From: Chryseobacterium ginsenosidimutans
GTDB taxonomy: Bacteria; Bacteroidota; Bacteroidia; Flavobacteriales; Weeksellaceae
NCBI RefSeq assembly: GCF_030823405.1
Contig: NZ_JAUSXC010000001.1
Location: 2,711,001 to 2,775,000 of the forward strand
Length of the DNA: 64,000 nucleotides
Reading direction: 5' to 3'
The notes beneath the pieces were generated by a model. The model was not told the DNA's origin and ran no database searches. It saw only the letters and a list, made by a program, of their open reading frames with translations. Positions 34,835 to 43,432 of this stretch are shown piece by piece. Both the position numbers and the translations under genes were made by a program. Position 1 is the stretch's first letter. Each line of letters begins with the position of its first letter.

Positions 34835-36121
34835 TTATAGAATTATAGTAAAAATGTGATTATAATTCTCGAATGTATAATTAATTGTCCAATTCTGGAA
34901 ATTACAGATTTCTTTGATAATTGCTAATCCCAACCCGCTTCCGTTATTATCACCGAAGCCTCTCGAAAATCTTTTAAATAAAAAATCCTTATCCAGTTCA
35001 CGTGTTCCTGAATTGGAAACTGTAAATGTTTTTTCTGTAAGTTCTATGGAAATTGAGGCGTCTTTTGAAGTATGACGAATCGCGTTGATCAGTAAATTAT
35101 TAATTAAAACTTCCGTTAAACTTAAATTTCCATTCACATAAATTTCCGGGAGAATGTAGGATTTTACGGAAATATTTTTCTGCTGAAAGTGTTCTTCCAA
35201 CAATTCAATACTTTGTCTTACCAAAATATCAAGCTTGATTTTTTCGGAATTATCAAACTGGCTGTTATCAATTTTTGCAAGCAATAAAAGATTTTTGTTA
35301 ATTCTTGAACTTCTGGTTAAAGCTTTATTGATATCTTCTACAATTTGGTATTGTTTTTCTGTGATATCTTCATTTTGAAGTAAAAGATCCAGTTTATGTT
35401 TAATAATTGCCAATGGAGTCTGCAGTTCGTGAGATGCATTTTCTGTAAATTCTTTTTGAGTTTTATAGACTGAAATATTCTTTTCTATAAGTTTATTTAA
35501 AGACAAATGGAGTTCTTCAAATTCTGTGGTATCCGTTTTTTCAAATTCAATATTGCTTTGATTATTAAGATTGAAATTTTTAAGTTTTTCCAATGTATTT
35601 CGGAAAGGTTTCCAGATTGTTGCAGAAAGTCTTCTGTTTAAAAATAATAGTCCTAAAACAATTATTATAAAAAAGAAAGCCGTTGTAGTGGCAATGATGG
35701 CAATAGTTTCGTGAGATTCTTCAATATTCGTCTGAATCGTAAAAAGAAATGGTTTATTATTAATGTAAACCACCGTTTTCAGGCATCTGTAACGCTCAAT
35801 TTCAGGATTATCGGAAAATGTTTTGGGTTTCTCAATAGTTGTATATAAATCTCTTTTTAAATTATTTGTAGGGATTTCTTCAATATTGGTTTCCGGCTGA
35901 ATATGGTTCCAGAGTTCAATACTTTTATTCAACTCCTGATCAGATAGTTTCAAATGATTGAATTCATAAGCTGTTTTTTCTGCAATCGTTTTATTATGTC
36001 CATCCAGCTCACCTTGCCAGATCGTATCGACAACCCAATAATATACGGGAATACTTATGACCAAGATAATCAGGACATAAATGAGAAAGGGTTTTGTGGT
36101 CTTGTTTAAAAGAGGTTTCAA
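34835..36121 (-). CDS. Sensor histidine kinase
   Basis: A 428-residue kinase with two membrane helices (residues 12-30 and about 140-161) flanking a periplasmic sensor of about 110 residues. A short HAMP-like linker, the DHp domain with phospho-accepting H231 in ENASHELQTPLAI, and a HATPase domain follow (N-box LINNLLINAIRHTS, SNSG, F-box, GSGLGLAII). It follows its response regulator by 48 bp. Similar kinase/regulator pairs in Bacteroidota control membrane-phosphate enzymes, and a PAP2 gene is next door, but the signal is unknown. Confidence 0.93.
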   Translation of the reverse strand: MKPLLNKTTKPFLIYVLIILVISIPVYYWVVDTIWQGELDGHNKTIAEKTAYEFNHLKLSDQELNKSIELWNHIQPETNIEEIPTNNLKRDLYTTIEKPKTFSDNPEIERYRCLKTVVYINNKPFLFTIQTNIEESHETIAIIATTTAFFFIIIVLGLLFLNRRLSATIWKPFRNTLEKLKNFNLNNQSNIEFEKTDTTEFEELHLSLNKLIEKNISVYKTQKEFTENASHELQTPLAIIKHKLDLLLQNEDITEKQYQIVEDINKALTRSSRINKNLLLLAKIDNSQFDNSEKIKLDILVRQSIELLEEHFQQKNISVKSYILPEIYVNGNLSLTEVLINNLLINAIRHTSKDASISIELTEKTFTVSNSGTRELDKDFLFKRFSRGFGDNNGSGLGLAIIKEICNFQNWTINYTFENYNHIFTIIL

Positions 36122-36169
36122 GTTAATGTTTATTAATATTTTATTTAACGGATAATATTGATCAGTAAA

Positions 36170-36844
36170 TTATACATTCCATTTATATCCTGTTCCATAA
36201 ACTGTTTTCAGATAATGTTCGCAACCCGCATCATATAGTTTTTTCTTTAAATTTTTTACATGAGCGTAAACGAAATCATGATTATCAAGCATATCGGCAA
36301 AATCTCCTGAAAGATGCTCAGCCAAAGTACTTTTTGAGATCACCTTATTTTTGTTTCCGATAAAATAAATTAGAAGGCCGAATTCTTTTTTGGTTAAATT
36401 AATAGGCTGATTATTAATAGAAACCGTTTTTGCTAAAAGATCTATCTGCAATTCGTTTTGTCTGATGGTATTTGAATTATTAAACTGTTTTCTGCGAATA
36501 ATAGAATAAATTCTCGCCATTAATTCTGAAAGATGAAATGGTTTCGTAAGATAATCATCTGCACCCATCTGTAAACCGTAAATTCTATCATCCAATGCGT
36601 TTTTGGCCGAAACAATAATTACTCCGTCCTGCTTGTTTTGTTTCTTTAATTCCTCCAGAATTGTAAGTCCGTTTCCGTCGGGAAGCATGATGTCCAGGAT
36701 AATACAGTCGTATTGAAATGTTTCAATTTTGTCCATTGCTTCAGCAAAAGTGAATGCAAATTCGCACAAATATTTTTCCTCTGAAAGATATTCTGCAATA
36801 CTTTTCGCCAATTCGGGTTCGTCTTCTATGATCAGGATTTTCAT
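36170..36844 (-). CDS. OmpR-family response regulator
   Basis: This 224-residue protein has a receiver domain with acidic residues IIEDE, the phospho-acceptor D51 in CIILDIMLPDG, the switch residues VSA and the lysine of LTKPFH. It is joined to an OmpR/PhoB winged helix (NLTKKEFGLLIYFIGNKNKV, then VYAHVKNLKKKL, VYGTGYKW). It forms a two-component system with the kinase encoded just downstream on the same strand. Confidence 0.95.
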   Translation of the reverse strand: MKILIIEDEPELAKSIAEYLSEEKYLCEFAFTFAEAMDKIETFQYDCIILDIMLPDGNGLTILEELKKQNKQDGVIIVSAKNALDDRIYGLQMGADDYLTKPFHLSELMARIYSIIRRKQFNNSNTIRQNELQIDLLAKTVSINNQPINLTKKEFGLLIYFIGNKNKVISKSTLAEHLSGDFADMLDNHDFVYAHVKNLKKKLYDAGCEHYLKTVYGTGYKWNV

Positions 36845-36899
36845 TTTGCTAACTTATAAACCAATTCTGAAGAAATTCTGAATTAAATATAACAAAATA

Positions 36900-36919
36900 A
36901 CCCATACAAATGTATGGGT
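36900..36919 (-). terminator. Hairpin terminator after SDR gene
   Basis: A perfect 9-bp stem ACCCATACA / TGTATGGGT with a 2-nt loop lies about 48 bp past the SDR stop and is followed on the minus strand by TATTTTGTT. Confidence 0.65.
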
Positions 36920-36966
36920 CTGGCTAGTTCTGAGAAACTAATGCGTATATTTTAATTGAAATTATA

Positions 36967-37719
36967 TTATCCATTAACGACCAATCCACCGTTCGGATGA
37001 AGAACCTGCCCTGTAATCTGAGCGGCGTCATTACTTGCTAAAAATAAGAAACTTGTTGCAATTTCTTCGGGAGAAGCATTTCTTTCCAAAGGTGGTTTGC
37101 TTGTATCTTCTTTCTCTTCTCCGAAAGTTTTTTCAGTTAAAGGTGTTGCTACAGGTCCTGGCGCAACGGCATTAATACGGATTCCTTTCGGTTTTGCCTG
37201 TAAAGCTAAAGAGCGGGTAAAGGAAACAATTGCGCCTTTTGTAGCAGAATAATCCAGCAATTCAGGATGTCCCTGATAAGCGGCCGCTGATGTTGTATTA
37301 ATTACAGAATCTCCTTCTTTCAAATAAGGAAAAACGACTTTCGTCAACAAAATCATGCCTACAATATTTGAATCGAAGGTCTTTCTGATGTTTTTTTCTT
37401 CAAGATCTTCAATATTTTCAGACGGAAACTGAACTCCTGCATTGTTGATAAGAATGTCAATTCCATTAAATTCTGAAACTACATTTTCGACCGCTTTTTC
37501 ACAAAATTCATAATCGTTAATATCACCTTTAAAAATGATAGATTTTCTCCCTAAATTTTCAATTTCCGATTTTGTTTTTTCAGCATCATCAGTACTTGAA
37601 TGATAGATTATGGCAATATTGGCTCCTTCTTTTGCAAAAAGTAATGCCACTGCTTTACCAATTCCACTATCGGCTCCGGTGATAAGAACGGATTTATTTT
37701 CCAGTTTTAAGTTCGTCAT
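36967..37719 (-). CDS. SDR family oxidoreductase
   Basis: This 250-residue classical SDR has ITGADSGIGKAVALLFAKEG, NNAGVQFPSENI, the catalytic serine in NTTSAAAYQG with YSATKGA (YxxxK), and PGPVATPL. It is similar to SDRs such as YhdF/YhxC-type stress-associated reductases; the substrate is unknown. It follows the CinA-like gene by 21 bp, so these two could be one unit, possibly stress-linked. Confidence 0.9.
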   Translation of the reverse strand: MTNLKLENKSVLITGADSGIGKAVALLFAKEGANIAIIYHSSTDDAEKTKSEIENLGRKSIIFKGDINDYEFCEKAVENVVSEFNGIDILINNAGVQFPSENIEDLEEKNIRKTFDSNIVGMILLTKVVFPYLKEGDSVINTTSAAAYQGHPELLDYSATKGAIVSFTRSLALQAKPKGIRINAVAPGPVATPLTEKTFGEEKEDTSKPPLERNASPEEIATSFLFLASNDAAQITGQVLHPNGGLVVNG

Positions 37720-37740
37720 ATTAAGATTTTCCAGTGATAA

Positions 37741-38241
37741 TTATTTCAGAATTAATAATTGATTAATTTCACTTTTAAAACAACCCAAAATAAATTCTGT
37801 GTAATATAATTGCGCATTCAAAGCCTGAGTTTTGGGATGTAATTCTAATTTTTTAGTTAAAATAATTTCACCTTTATAAGCGAAAGAGAAAAAGGCAAAG
37901 ATCTTATACGATGAATTGCGAATTGGCGTGCAGTAACCTGTTGTAGCAATCGACCAGTCTGATTCAAAGAGTTTTGCGATATTTAAAGCCATTGTTTCCG
38001 CAATGTTTTCCGAAACGCAATCGCAGTCTTCAGCTTCATGTTTATCTACTTTTAGCAGCCTCACTTTTTCCGGTAATGTATAAGCTGTCATTCCGCCTTT
38101 ATAAAAAAGAGACGCATTGGGCATTTGTGAAAAAGCTAGTTGTAGGCATCCTGAAGTGACACTTTCTACGACAGAAATGGTTTCGCCTGCAGTCATTAAT
38201 GATTGACTGATGTATTCCAGAAGATTTTTTTGAAATTCCAT
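37741..38241 (-). CDS. CinA C-terminal (PncC-type) amidohydrolase-like protein
   Basis: This 166-residue protein corresponds to the stand-alone CinA C-terminal domain, which in PncC deamidates nicotinamide mononucleotide. Landmarks are VVESVTSGCLQ (compare AESCTGG), LFYKGGMTAYTLPEKVRLL, VSENIAETMAL and SIATTGYCTP. The catalytic-loop serine of SVTSG is present, but the CTGG motif is altered to VTSG and the GIAGP loop to GYCTP. Activity is therefore less certain than fold. It precedes an SDR gene on the same strand. Confidence 0.8.
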   Translation of the reverse strand: MEFQKNLLEYISQSLMTAGETISVVESVTSGCLQLAFSQMPNASLFYKGGMTAYTLPEKVRLLKVDKHEAEDCDCVSENIAETMALNIAKLFESDWSIATTGYCTPIRNSSYKIFAFFSFAYKGEIILTKKLELHPKTQALNAQLYYTEFILGCFKSEINQLLILK

Positions 38242-38290
38242 AATTTTAATATTTTGTGATTGGTGTGTAATTTTTTGTCTTAAAGGTCTC

Positions 38291-38905
38291 TTAATATAGG
38301 ATTTTCCTGTCCTTAATAGTAAGATTCCCTTCTTTTTCCATTTTTTTCAACGCTCTTATTACGGTTTCTACGCGTAATCCCGTTAAATTTGCAATCTGCT
38401 GTCTTGTAAATTCTACATGAAAGCATTTTTCACAATCTCCGTCATGATAACTTTTCAGGTAATCTAAAAGTCCTTTTAATCTTAAGATAGGATTTTGTGA
38501 AGACATACTCTGCAACATAATTGCCTTAAAATAAAGTCTTTGTGAAAGACATGCATTCATTTCCATGGCCAGATTAGGATGTTCTTCCAGAAGCTCTATA
38601 AAATTTTTTTTAGGAAGCCTGATAATTTCTACATTGCTTAAACAGACAGCATTCATTACGTAATATTTCTCCAAAAAAAGCATGGGCTCGCCGAAGCTCT
38701 GTTTTTCTCCTAAAATATTATGAATAAATTCTTTTCCTTCTTCATTGTAATTATTCTGTTTTACTTTTCCACTTATAATCTGGTAGTAATAAAGTGCATA
38801 ATCACCTTCATTATAAATAATCTCTTTTGAAGCATAATGCTTGTCTTCGGCCCCGAATGAATATAAGATTTGGGGCTCAATATTCATGCAACTTATAGTT
38901 TTCAT
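38291..38905 (-). CDS. Crp/Fnr family transcriptional regulator
   Basis: This 204-residue protein has an N-terminal cyclic-nucleotide-binding-like barrel (EIIYNEGDYALYYYQIISGK, GEPMLF) and a C-terminal winged helix EFTRQQIANLTGLRVETVIR. The intact HTH has the TRxxIAxxTGxRxETV pattern of Fnr-type proteins. It lacks the FNR iron-sulfur cysteine cluster at the N-terminus, so it would sense something other than oxygen through a 4Fe-4S centre. It starts about 50 bp upstream of the CinA-like gene. Confidence 0.9.
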   Translation of the reverse strand: MKTISCMNIEPQILYSFGAEDKHYASKEIIYNEGDYALYYYQIISGKVKQNNYNEEGKEFIHNILGEKQSFGEPMLFLEKYYVMNAVCLSNVEIIRLPKKNFIELLEEHPNLAMEMNACLSQRLYFKAIMLQSMSSQNPILRLKGLLDYLKSYHDGDCEKCFHVEFTRQQIANLTGLRVETVIRALKKMEKEGNLTIKDRKILY

Positions 38906-39319
38906 ACGTAAGTTTTATAATTTTTTACAAGAAAAAGACCATAAATCTCATATTGTAAAAACATCTACAATGTCAGAATCTGTAACTTTTATTCTTAAAT
39001 AAAAGCTAACTATTCAATGTGTCATTAGAGTTTAACATTATAGCTTTTTAACAAAAGTGAAATCGTTGACCTTAATTATGCAATGCAATTATTAAGCCTA
39101 CATTTTTATTTTAATAAATATTTATAGTTCTTAATTGTAAATACTTAACATATTTTTGTTACTATTTTTGATATGAAAACTAATTCAATTTAAATTTACA
39201 TATTATTGATTTATTTAAATTTCAGTTATGAAAGAATGGAATAAAGCTTAATTATTCCTAAATTGATAATAAACCCGCTTATCATTAAATAAAACGGGCT
39301 TAATGTAAAGATGTAATAT
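38906..39319. other. Long AT-rich gap with two weak stem-loops
   Basis: No ORF longer than about ten codons is organised like a gene. Two inverted repeats are visible: AAAAGCTA (39001-39008) with TAGCTTTT (39041-39048), and an imperfect CCCG / CGGG stem at 39274-39297. The second could terminate the lipoprotein remnant next to it. The first might be part of a small RNA, but I see no promoter element that would support that. Confidence 0.4.
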
Positions 39320-39485
39320 TTATTTTATAGTGTTAATGCTATCTTTCATATCAGGATTAGCATTGGTGCAGTTGTTGAGCTGTCTGAATTATTTTTGAAT
39401 CTCATGTTGGAGCTCTTGATACTTCCGTTTTTTTACAACTCAGAATAATACATCCAAGAGTAGTAAATGATAAGACAAATTTCAT
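39320..39485 (-). pseudogene. Frameshifted small lipoprotein remnant
   Basis: On the minus strand an ATG opens MKFVLSFTTLGCIILSCKK, a lipoprotein signal with lipobox ILSC, but the frame stops after 27 residues. If one base is restored in the A7 run after the cysteine, the frame continues NGSIKSSNMRFKNNSDSSTT. One more base restored after GCACC gives NANPDMKDSINTIK and a stop. The rebuilt product is a hydrophilic lipoprotein of about 56 residues, a type common in Flavobacteriia. Either this is a decayed gene or the window has two sequencing errors. Confidence 0.55.
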
Positions 39486-39574
39486 AATATTATATTTAAG
39501 TGTTGTGGTAATTCAAAAGTAAATCAATTCTAAGTTAAAATTTATGATTTAAGTCACAAGAAGCCTGAATTTCA

Positions 39575-40456
39575 TTATTTCGCATATTTTTTAGTTCCAG
39601 CTACACAAAGAATCACTCCGACTGTAATGCCTAACATTCCTAGGCTTACCGGCTCGTGAAGAAAATATGCAGCCAAAGCCAATCCGAAAAATGGCTGTAA
39701 AAGCTGTAACTGCCCGACTGTAGTAATTCCTCCCTGTGCAAGACCTTTATACCAGAATATAAATCCAATAAACATACTGAATAAAGCAATATATGCTAAC
39801 CCAAACCAACCCTGAAAACTTACTGTTTCAATATTTTCCGGCAAATAGATGAAAAATAAAGGTAACATTAATGGCAAAGCTAAAACCAAAGCCCATGAAA
39901 TCACTTGCCATCCGCCTAGAGTTTTAGATAGTTTTGCACCCTCTGCATAGCCTAATCCACAAAGAACTACAGCCGACAACATTAATATATCACCAATTGG
40001 AGATGCTGAAATGCCCTGTGCAACAGCATATCCTATAACTAATAAACTTCCGATTATCGAGAACAGCCAAAAAACAGGATGTGGTTTTTCACCACCACGG
40101 ATTACTCCGAATAATGCCGTCATTAAAGGCAGCATTCCTAAAAATATAATAGAATGTGCTGAAGTTAGATGCTGCAATGCTAAGGAAGAAAGCAACGGAA
40201 ATCCTATAACACAACCAAGAGAAACTAAAAGTAACGGAAAAATATGATCTTTTCCAGGACGCTTTTCTCTGAAAATTAATAGAACAACAAGAGCCAGAAT
40301 TCCGGCAATTCCAGCTCTCGCAATGGTTACAAAAATTGGGTTCATTTCCATAATAGCCAATTTTGTTGCAGGAAGTGAACCGCTGAAAAGCAAAACGCCG
40401 ATAAAGCCGTTAATCCATCCTTGTAATGCCTGATCTTTTGAAATTTTATCTTTCAT
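39575..40456 (-). CDS. EamA/DMT family transporter
   Basis: A 293-residue protein with ten hydrophobic segments in two EamA repeats. The first repeat has GSLPATKLAIMEMNPIFVTI; the second has GLGYAEGAKLSKTLGGWQVI and LQPFFGLALAAYFLHEPVS. DMT exporters move amino acids or other metabolites. It is divergent from a MocR-type regulator only 94 bp away, a frequent arrangement when the regulator controls the exporter. Confidence 0.9.
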   Translation of the reverse strand: MKDKISKDQALQGWINGFIGVLLFSGSLPATKLAIMEMNPIFVTIARAGIAGILALVVLLIFREKRPGKDHIFPLLLVSLGCVIGFPLLSSLALQHLTSAHSIIFLGMLPLMTALFGVIRGGEKPHPVFWLFSIIGSLLVIGYAVAQGISASPIGDILMLSAVVLCGLGYAEGAKLSKTLGGWQVISWALVLALPLMLPLFFIYLPENIETVSFQGWFGLAYIALFSMFIGFIFWYKGLAQGGITTVGQLQLLQPFFGLALAAYFLHEPVSLGMLGITVGVILCVAGTKKYAK

Positions 40457-40510
40457 TATTTATCGAAAATTATTATTGGATAAAATTATAAACCTTAAAT
40501 ATATAAACAC

Positions 40511-40544
40511 AGTATCAGTTTTGTATATTTGTATGAGTACAGTT
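40511..40544. promoter_or_regulatory. Direct repeat AGTATCAGTT / AGTACAGTT flanking MocR promoter
   Basis: Two similar elements (40511-40520 and 40536-40544) bracket the -7 box in the divergent EamA/MocR region. MocR proteins often bind direct repeats near their own promoters. The second copy lacks one base, so the match is suggestive only. Confidence 0.3.
40524..40531 (+). promoter_or_regulatory. -7 element TATATTTG of MocR gene
   Basis: An exact TAnnTTTG match. It argues for the start at 40551 over 40533, which would sit almost on the promoter. Confidence 0.6.
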
Positions 40545-40550
40545 GGAAAA

Positions 40551-41963
40551 ATGAATAAAGAATATTTATATACGGTAATAGCCGATGGAATTGCAGAACA
40601 GATCCGAAACGGAATCCTGAAAACGGGCGATAAACTACCTTCAGTGAGGAAATTATGCATAGATCATAAAATCAGTATGAATACTGCAAAAAGAGTTTTC
40701 CTGGAATTGGAATCGTTATCATTAATAGATTCAAAACCACAGTCAGGTTATTTTGTAAGTAGTATTCTATCTGTAAAACTGCCTTTACCCGAAGTAAGTA
40801 AGCCTTCTTTGATCGCTAATAATGAGGAACCCGATGAGCTGATTAATAAAGTATATGAAAATATCGGTAAAAAAGGCATGACGATTTTTTCTATCGGAAT
40901 TCCATCGGGAGATCTTTTGCCACAGGCAAAACTTAGAAAAGAAATCATCAATGCAACGCGAACTTTAAAAGAAGGCGGAACAGAATATGAGGAAATCCAG
41001 GGAAATCTGAAGCTGAGAAGAATGATCGCCATGAGATCTTTGCAATGGGGTGGAAATTTTCATGAAAATGATCTGGTTACAACAAATGGCGGAATGAATG
41101 CATTGTCGTTTTGTTTAATGGCTTTGGGAAAACCTGGCGATACCATTGCTATTGAAAGCCCTTGTTACCCCGGAATTTTACAGCTTGCAAACGGTTTAGG
41201 GTTAAAAGTTCTTGAACTTCCGACGCATCCTACAACAGGAATTGAAATTGAAGCATTAAAAAAAGTAATTCCGAAGATTAATCTCTGTCTTTTGATTCCC
41301 AATTTTAATGCGCCTTTAGGAAGTTTGATGTCGGGTGAAAATAAAAAAGAAGTTGTAAGAATTTTATCAGAAAATAATATTCCTTTGATTGAAGATGATG
41401 TTTACGGTGATCTTTATTTTGGCTCGACCCGTCCAAAATGCTGCAAATCTTTTGACAAAGAAGGAAATGTATTGTATTGCAGTTCAATCTCAAAAACATT
41501 GGCTCCCGGTTACCGTGTCGGCTGGATTGCTCCCGGAAAATACAAGGCCGAAATTTTAAAATTAAAACTTCTCCACTCTACTTCATCAATTTCAATTGTG
41601 AATGAAGCGGTTGCTAATTTCATGAAAAATGGTTATGAAAAACATCTTAAGCAAATGAGAAAATCTTTGCAGAATAATTATCAGAATTATGCGCAGACCA
41701 TCGCAGAATCTTTTCCTGAAGGTACAAAAACCAGCCGTCCACAAGGTGGATTATCACTTTGGGTTGAGTTTGATAAAAACATTAAAACAACAGAACTCTA
41801 CGATCTTGCGATTAAAGAAAATATAAGTATTGCTCCCGGCAGAATGTTTACGTTGCAGAATCAGTTTGAAAACTGTATGCGGCTTTGTATTGGGCTGCCC
41901 TGGACTGAAGAAACTCAATTTAAATTGAGACAGTTGGGAAATTTGGCTAAGAATTTACAATAA
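40551..41963 (+). CDS. MocR-type PLP-dependent GntR regulator
   Basis: A 470-residue protein from MNKEYLYTVIADG. Longer frames (ATG 40533, TTG 40476) overlap the promoter element. The N-terminal GntR winged helix is LPSVRKLCIDHKISMNTAKR, and the C-terminal aminotransferase fold contains PQGGLSLWVEF and the Schiff-base lysine in SSISKTLAPGYRVGW. It may regulate the divergent EamA exporter, sensing an amino compound through PLP. Some proteins of this layout are active aminotransferases. Confidence 0.9.
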   Translation: MNKEYLYTVIADGIAEQIRNGILKTGDKLPSVRKLCIDHKISMNTAKRVFLELESLSLIDSKPQSGYFVSSILSVKLPLPEVSKPSLIANNEEPDELINKVYENIGKKGMTIFSIGIPSGDLLPQAKLRKEIINATRTLKEGGTEYEEIQGNLKLRRMIAMRSLQWGGNFHENDLVTTNGGMNALSFCLMALGKPGDTIAIESPCYPGILQLANGLGLKVLELPTHPTTGIEIEALKKVIPKINLCLLIPNFNAPLGSLMSGENKKEVVRILSENNIPLIEDDVYGDLYFGSTRPKCCKSFDKEGNVLYCSSISKTLAPGYRVGWIAPGKYKAEILKLKLLHSTSSISIVNEAVANFMKNGYEKHLKQMRKSLQNNYQNYAQTIAESFPEGTKTSRPQGGLSLWVEFDKNIKTTELYDLAIKENISIAPGRMFTLQNQFENCMRLCIGLPWTEETQFKLRQLGNLAKNLQ

Positions 41964-41993
41964 AGGCTAATAAACAGATTATTCATTAGCCTT
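41963..41993 (+). terminator. Terminator after MocR gene
   Basis: A 9-bp stem AAGGCTAAT / ATTAGCCTT with a 13-nt loop begins at the stop codon and is followed by ATTTTAT. Confidence 0.65.
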
Positions 41994-42001
41994 ATTTTAT
42001 A

Positions 42002-42598
42002 TTATTTACTGTCCGGAACAAAGTTTTTCCTAGCCAGCTCCTTTCTTACGCGACTCAAACTTTCAGGGGTAATCCCAAGGTAAGAAGCGATCATCCATTG
42101 CGGAACCCTTAGTAACAAATCAGGATACATTTTAATGAATTTCATATATCTTTCTTCTGCCGTTTCTCCCAATAAAGAATTAATTCTGTCCTGAAGGCTT
42201 TTAATATGTTTCTGAATTAAAATATCGCTCTTTTCAAGGCTGTTCGGGAATTCCCCGATTAATTTATTAATGAAATCAGGGTGCAGCAAAAGAACCTCAG
42301 AATCTTCAACGGCTTCAATATAATAAATTGATTTTTCGTTAAAATAAAGACTGCTTCGGTCGGAAGTCAGCCAGCTTTCAGGGGCAAACTGAATAATGTG
42401 TTCTTTACCGTTTTTGTCGATAGAATACATTTTCAAAAGTCCTTTTTCCACAAAATAAATGTATCTGCAGACTTCACCATATTGTAAAAGAAACTGATTT
42501 TTTTGGATTTTCTTTGATTCATAGTGTAAGCTGCACAAGTTTACCTTTTCTAAAGGAACATTTAAAACTTTTGCCAAATAATTATTAATATTTTTCAT
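42002..42598 (-). CDS. Crp/Fnr family transcriptional regulator
   Basis: This 198-residue protein has a cyclic-nucleotide-binding-type barrel (FLLQYGEVCRYIYFVEKGLL, YSIDKNGKEHIIQFAPESW) and a short C-terminal HTH (VPQWMIASYLGITPESLSRV). This type is very common in Bacteroidota; ligands are unknown. Its start lies 1 bp after the YtxJ stop, so it is probably the last gene of the bacillithiol-linked cluster. Confidence 0.88.
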   Translation of the reverse strand: MKNINNYLAKVLNVPLEKVNLCSLHYESKKIQKNQFLLQYGEVCRYIYFVEKGLLKMYSIDKNGKEHIIQFAPESWLTSDRSSLYFNEKSIYYIEAVEDSEVLLLHPDFINKLIGEFPNSLEKSDILIQKHIKSLQDRINSLLGETAEERYMKFIKMYPDLLLRVPQWMIASYLGITPESLSRVRKELARKNFVPDSK

Positions 42599-42599
42599 C

Positions 42600-42974
42600 C
42601 TATAATTGGTCTGCCGATATATTTTGGTGCGAAGAATTGTTAATTGCTTTTCCGTTTTCTATTACGATTAATTGCGGGCTTTGATGCGTTACATCAAGAT
42701 CATCTGCAATTTTATTAGAAATGGGTCTGTGTGCCAACAAATCCAGGAAATATAACTCTGCTTTCGGATCTGAGTTTTCTATTTCTCTTTCAAAATTTTT
42801 CAACACCGTTTTGCTTATAAAACAACTTGTTGAATGCTTGAATATTGCAATTTTATTATTGAAGGAATTTTCAATAGCTTTTTTTAAATCTTCTTCAGAT
42901 TCTATATACTTCCAGATCGATTTTTTTTCCGGATTTTCTTCTTTTCCTCCGAATATTTTATCAAAAAAACTCAT
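42600..42974 (-). CDS. ytxJ: Bacillithiol-system monothiol bacilliredoxin YtxJ-like
   Basis: This 124-residue thioredoxin-fold protein matches YtxJ (BrxC), which reduces bacillithiol-protein mixed disulfides through a single cysteine. The motif KHSTSCFISKTVLKNFE has the characteristic STxCxIS with one cysteine. The cis-proline loop is HQSPQLIVIENGK. It overlaps DUF1569 by 4 bp and sits with a YfiT bacillithiol transferase gene, which supports the assignment. Bacillithiol occurs in Bacillota and many Bacteroidota. Confidence 0.87.
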   Translation of the reverse strand: MSFFDKIFGGKEENPEKKSIWKYIESEEDLKKAIENSFNNKIAIFKHSTSCFISKTVLKNFEREIENSDPKAELYFLDLLAHRPISNKIADDLDVTHQSPQLIVIENGKAINNSSHQNISADQL

Positions 42975-43432
42975 ACATTAAACTGTTTTAAGTGATGATT
43001 AAGATGTTTATACTCCATAAAACCCCAGTCTTTTTCTTTCATTTTGCCGAAAAGTACATGGTGATGCGGAAATTTTTTTGTTTTGAAAATAATCCGATAT
43101 TCATCAAGCGCTGCCAGAAGGTTTTCTTTTTCTTCATCAAAATCACAATCAAAATTAATGATAAGTTTTCGAAAAGTGGGCATGTTTCGAGGAATTCCGT
43201 TATTAAAAATCTGCATTTCCCATTTGGTAAGGATTCCTATTGCTCCAAAAAGAGGATTAACAACAGGAAGTTCAATTTTTTTCACGGGAACCTGAAGAAC
43301 GCAGTTACAATGTCTCATCATTTGACAGACATTCATTCTTCCCCATTTTGGTTGAGAATTTTCAGTCAATTTGGAAATTCTGCTTATGATTTCCTCAAAA
43401 TAAATTGGATTATGAAGGCTTTTCTTTACCAA
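42971..43432 (-). CDS. DUF1569 family protein (DinB-superfamily fold)
   Basis: A 153-residue protein if translated from the TTG at 43432, which overlaps the YfiT stop codon and follows an AAAGG-like sequence. The open frame runs back to 43504 inside YfiT, but that upstream part is a shadow. The sequence has GRMNVCQMMRHCNCVLQVP and HHHVLFGKMKEKDWGFMEYK, then HLNHHLKQF. This is the DUF1569 pattern, with histidines placed as in DinB/YfiT metal-binding four-helix bundles. Its location between YfiT and YtxJ suggests a role in low-molecular-weight thiol chemistry. Confidence 0.75.
   Translation of the reverse strand: MVKKSLHNPIYFEEIISRISKLTENSQPKWGRMNVCQMMRHCNCVLQVPVKKIELPVVNPLFGAIGILTKWEMQIFNNGIPRNMPTFRKLIINFDCDFDEEKENLLAALDEYRIIFKTKKFPHHHVLFGKMKEKDWGFMEYKHLNHHLKQFNV

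Noticed and set aside
38906..39319. tRNA or small RNA in the long gap
   Set aside because: No cloverleaf or T-loop sequence and no promoter match; only weak stem-loops.
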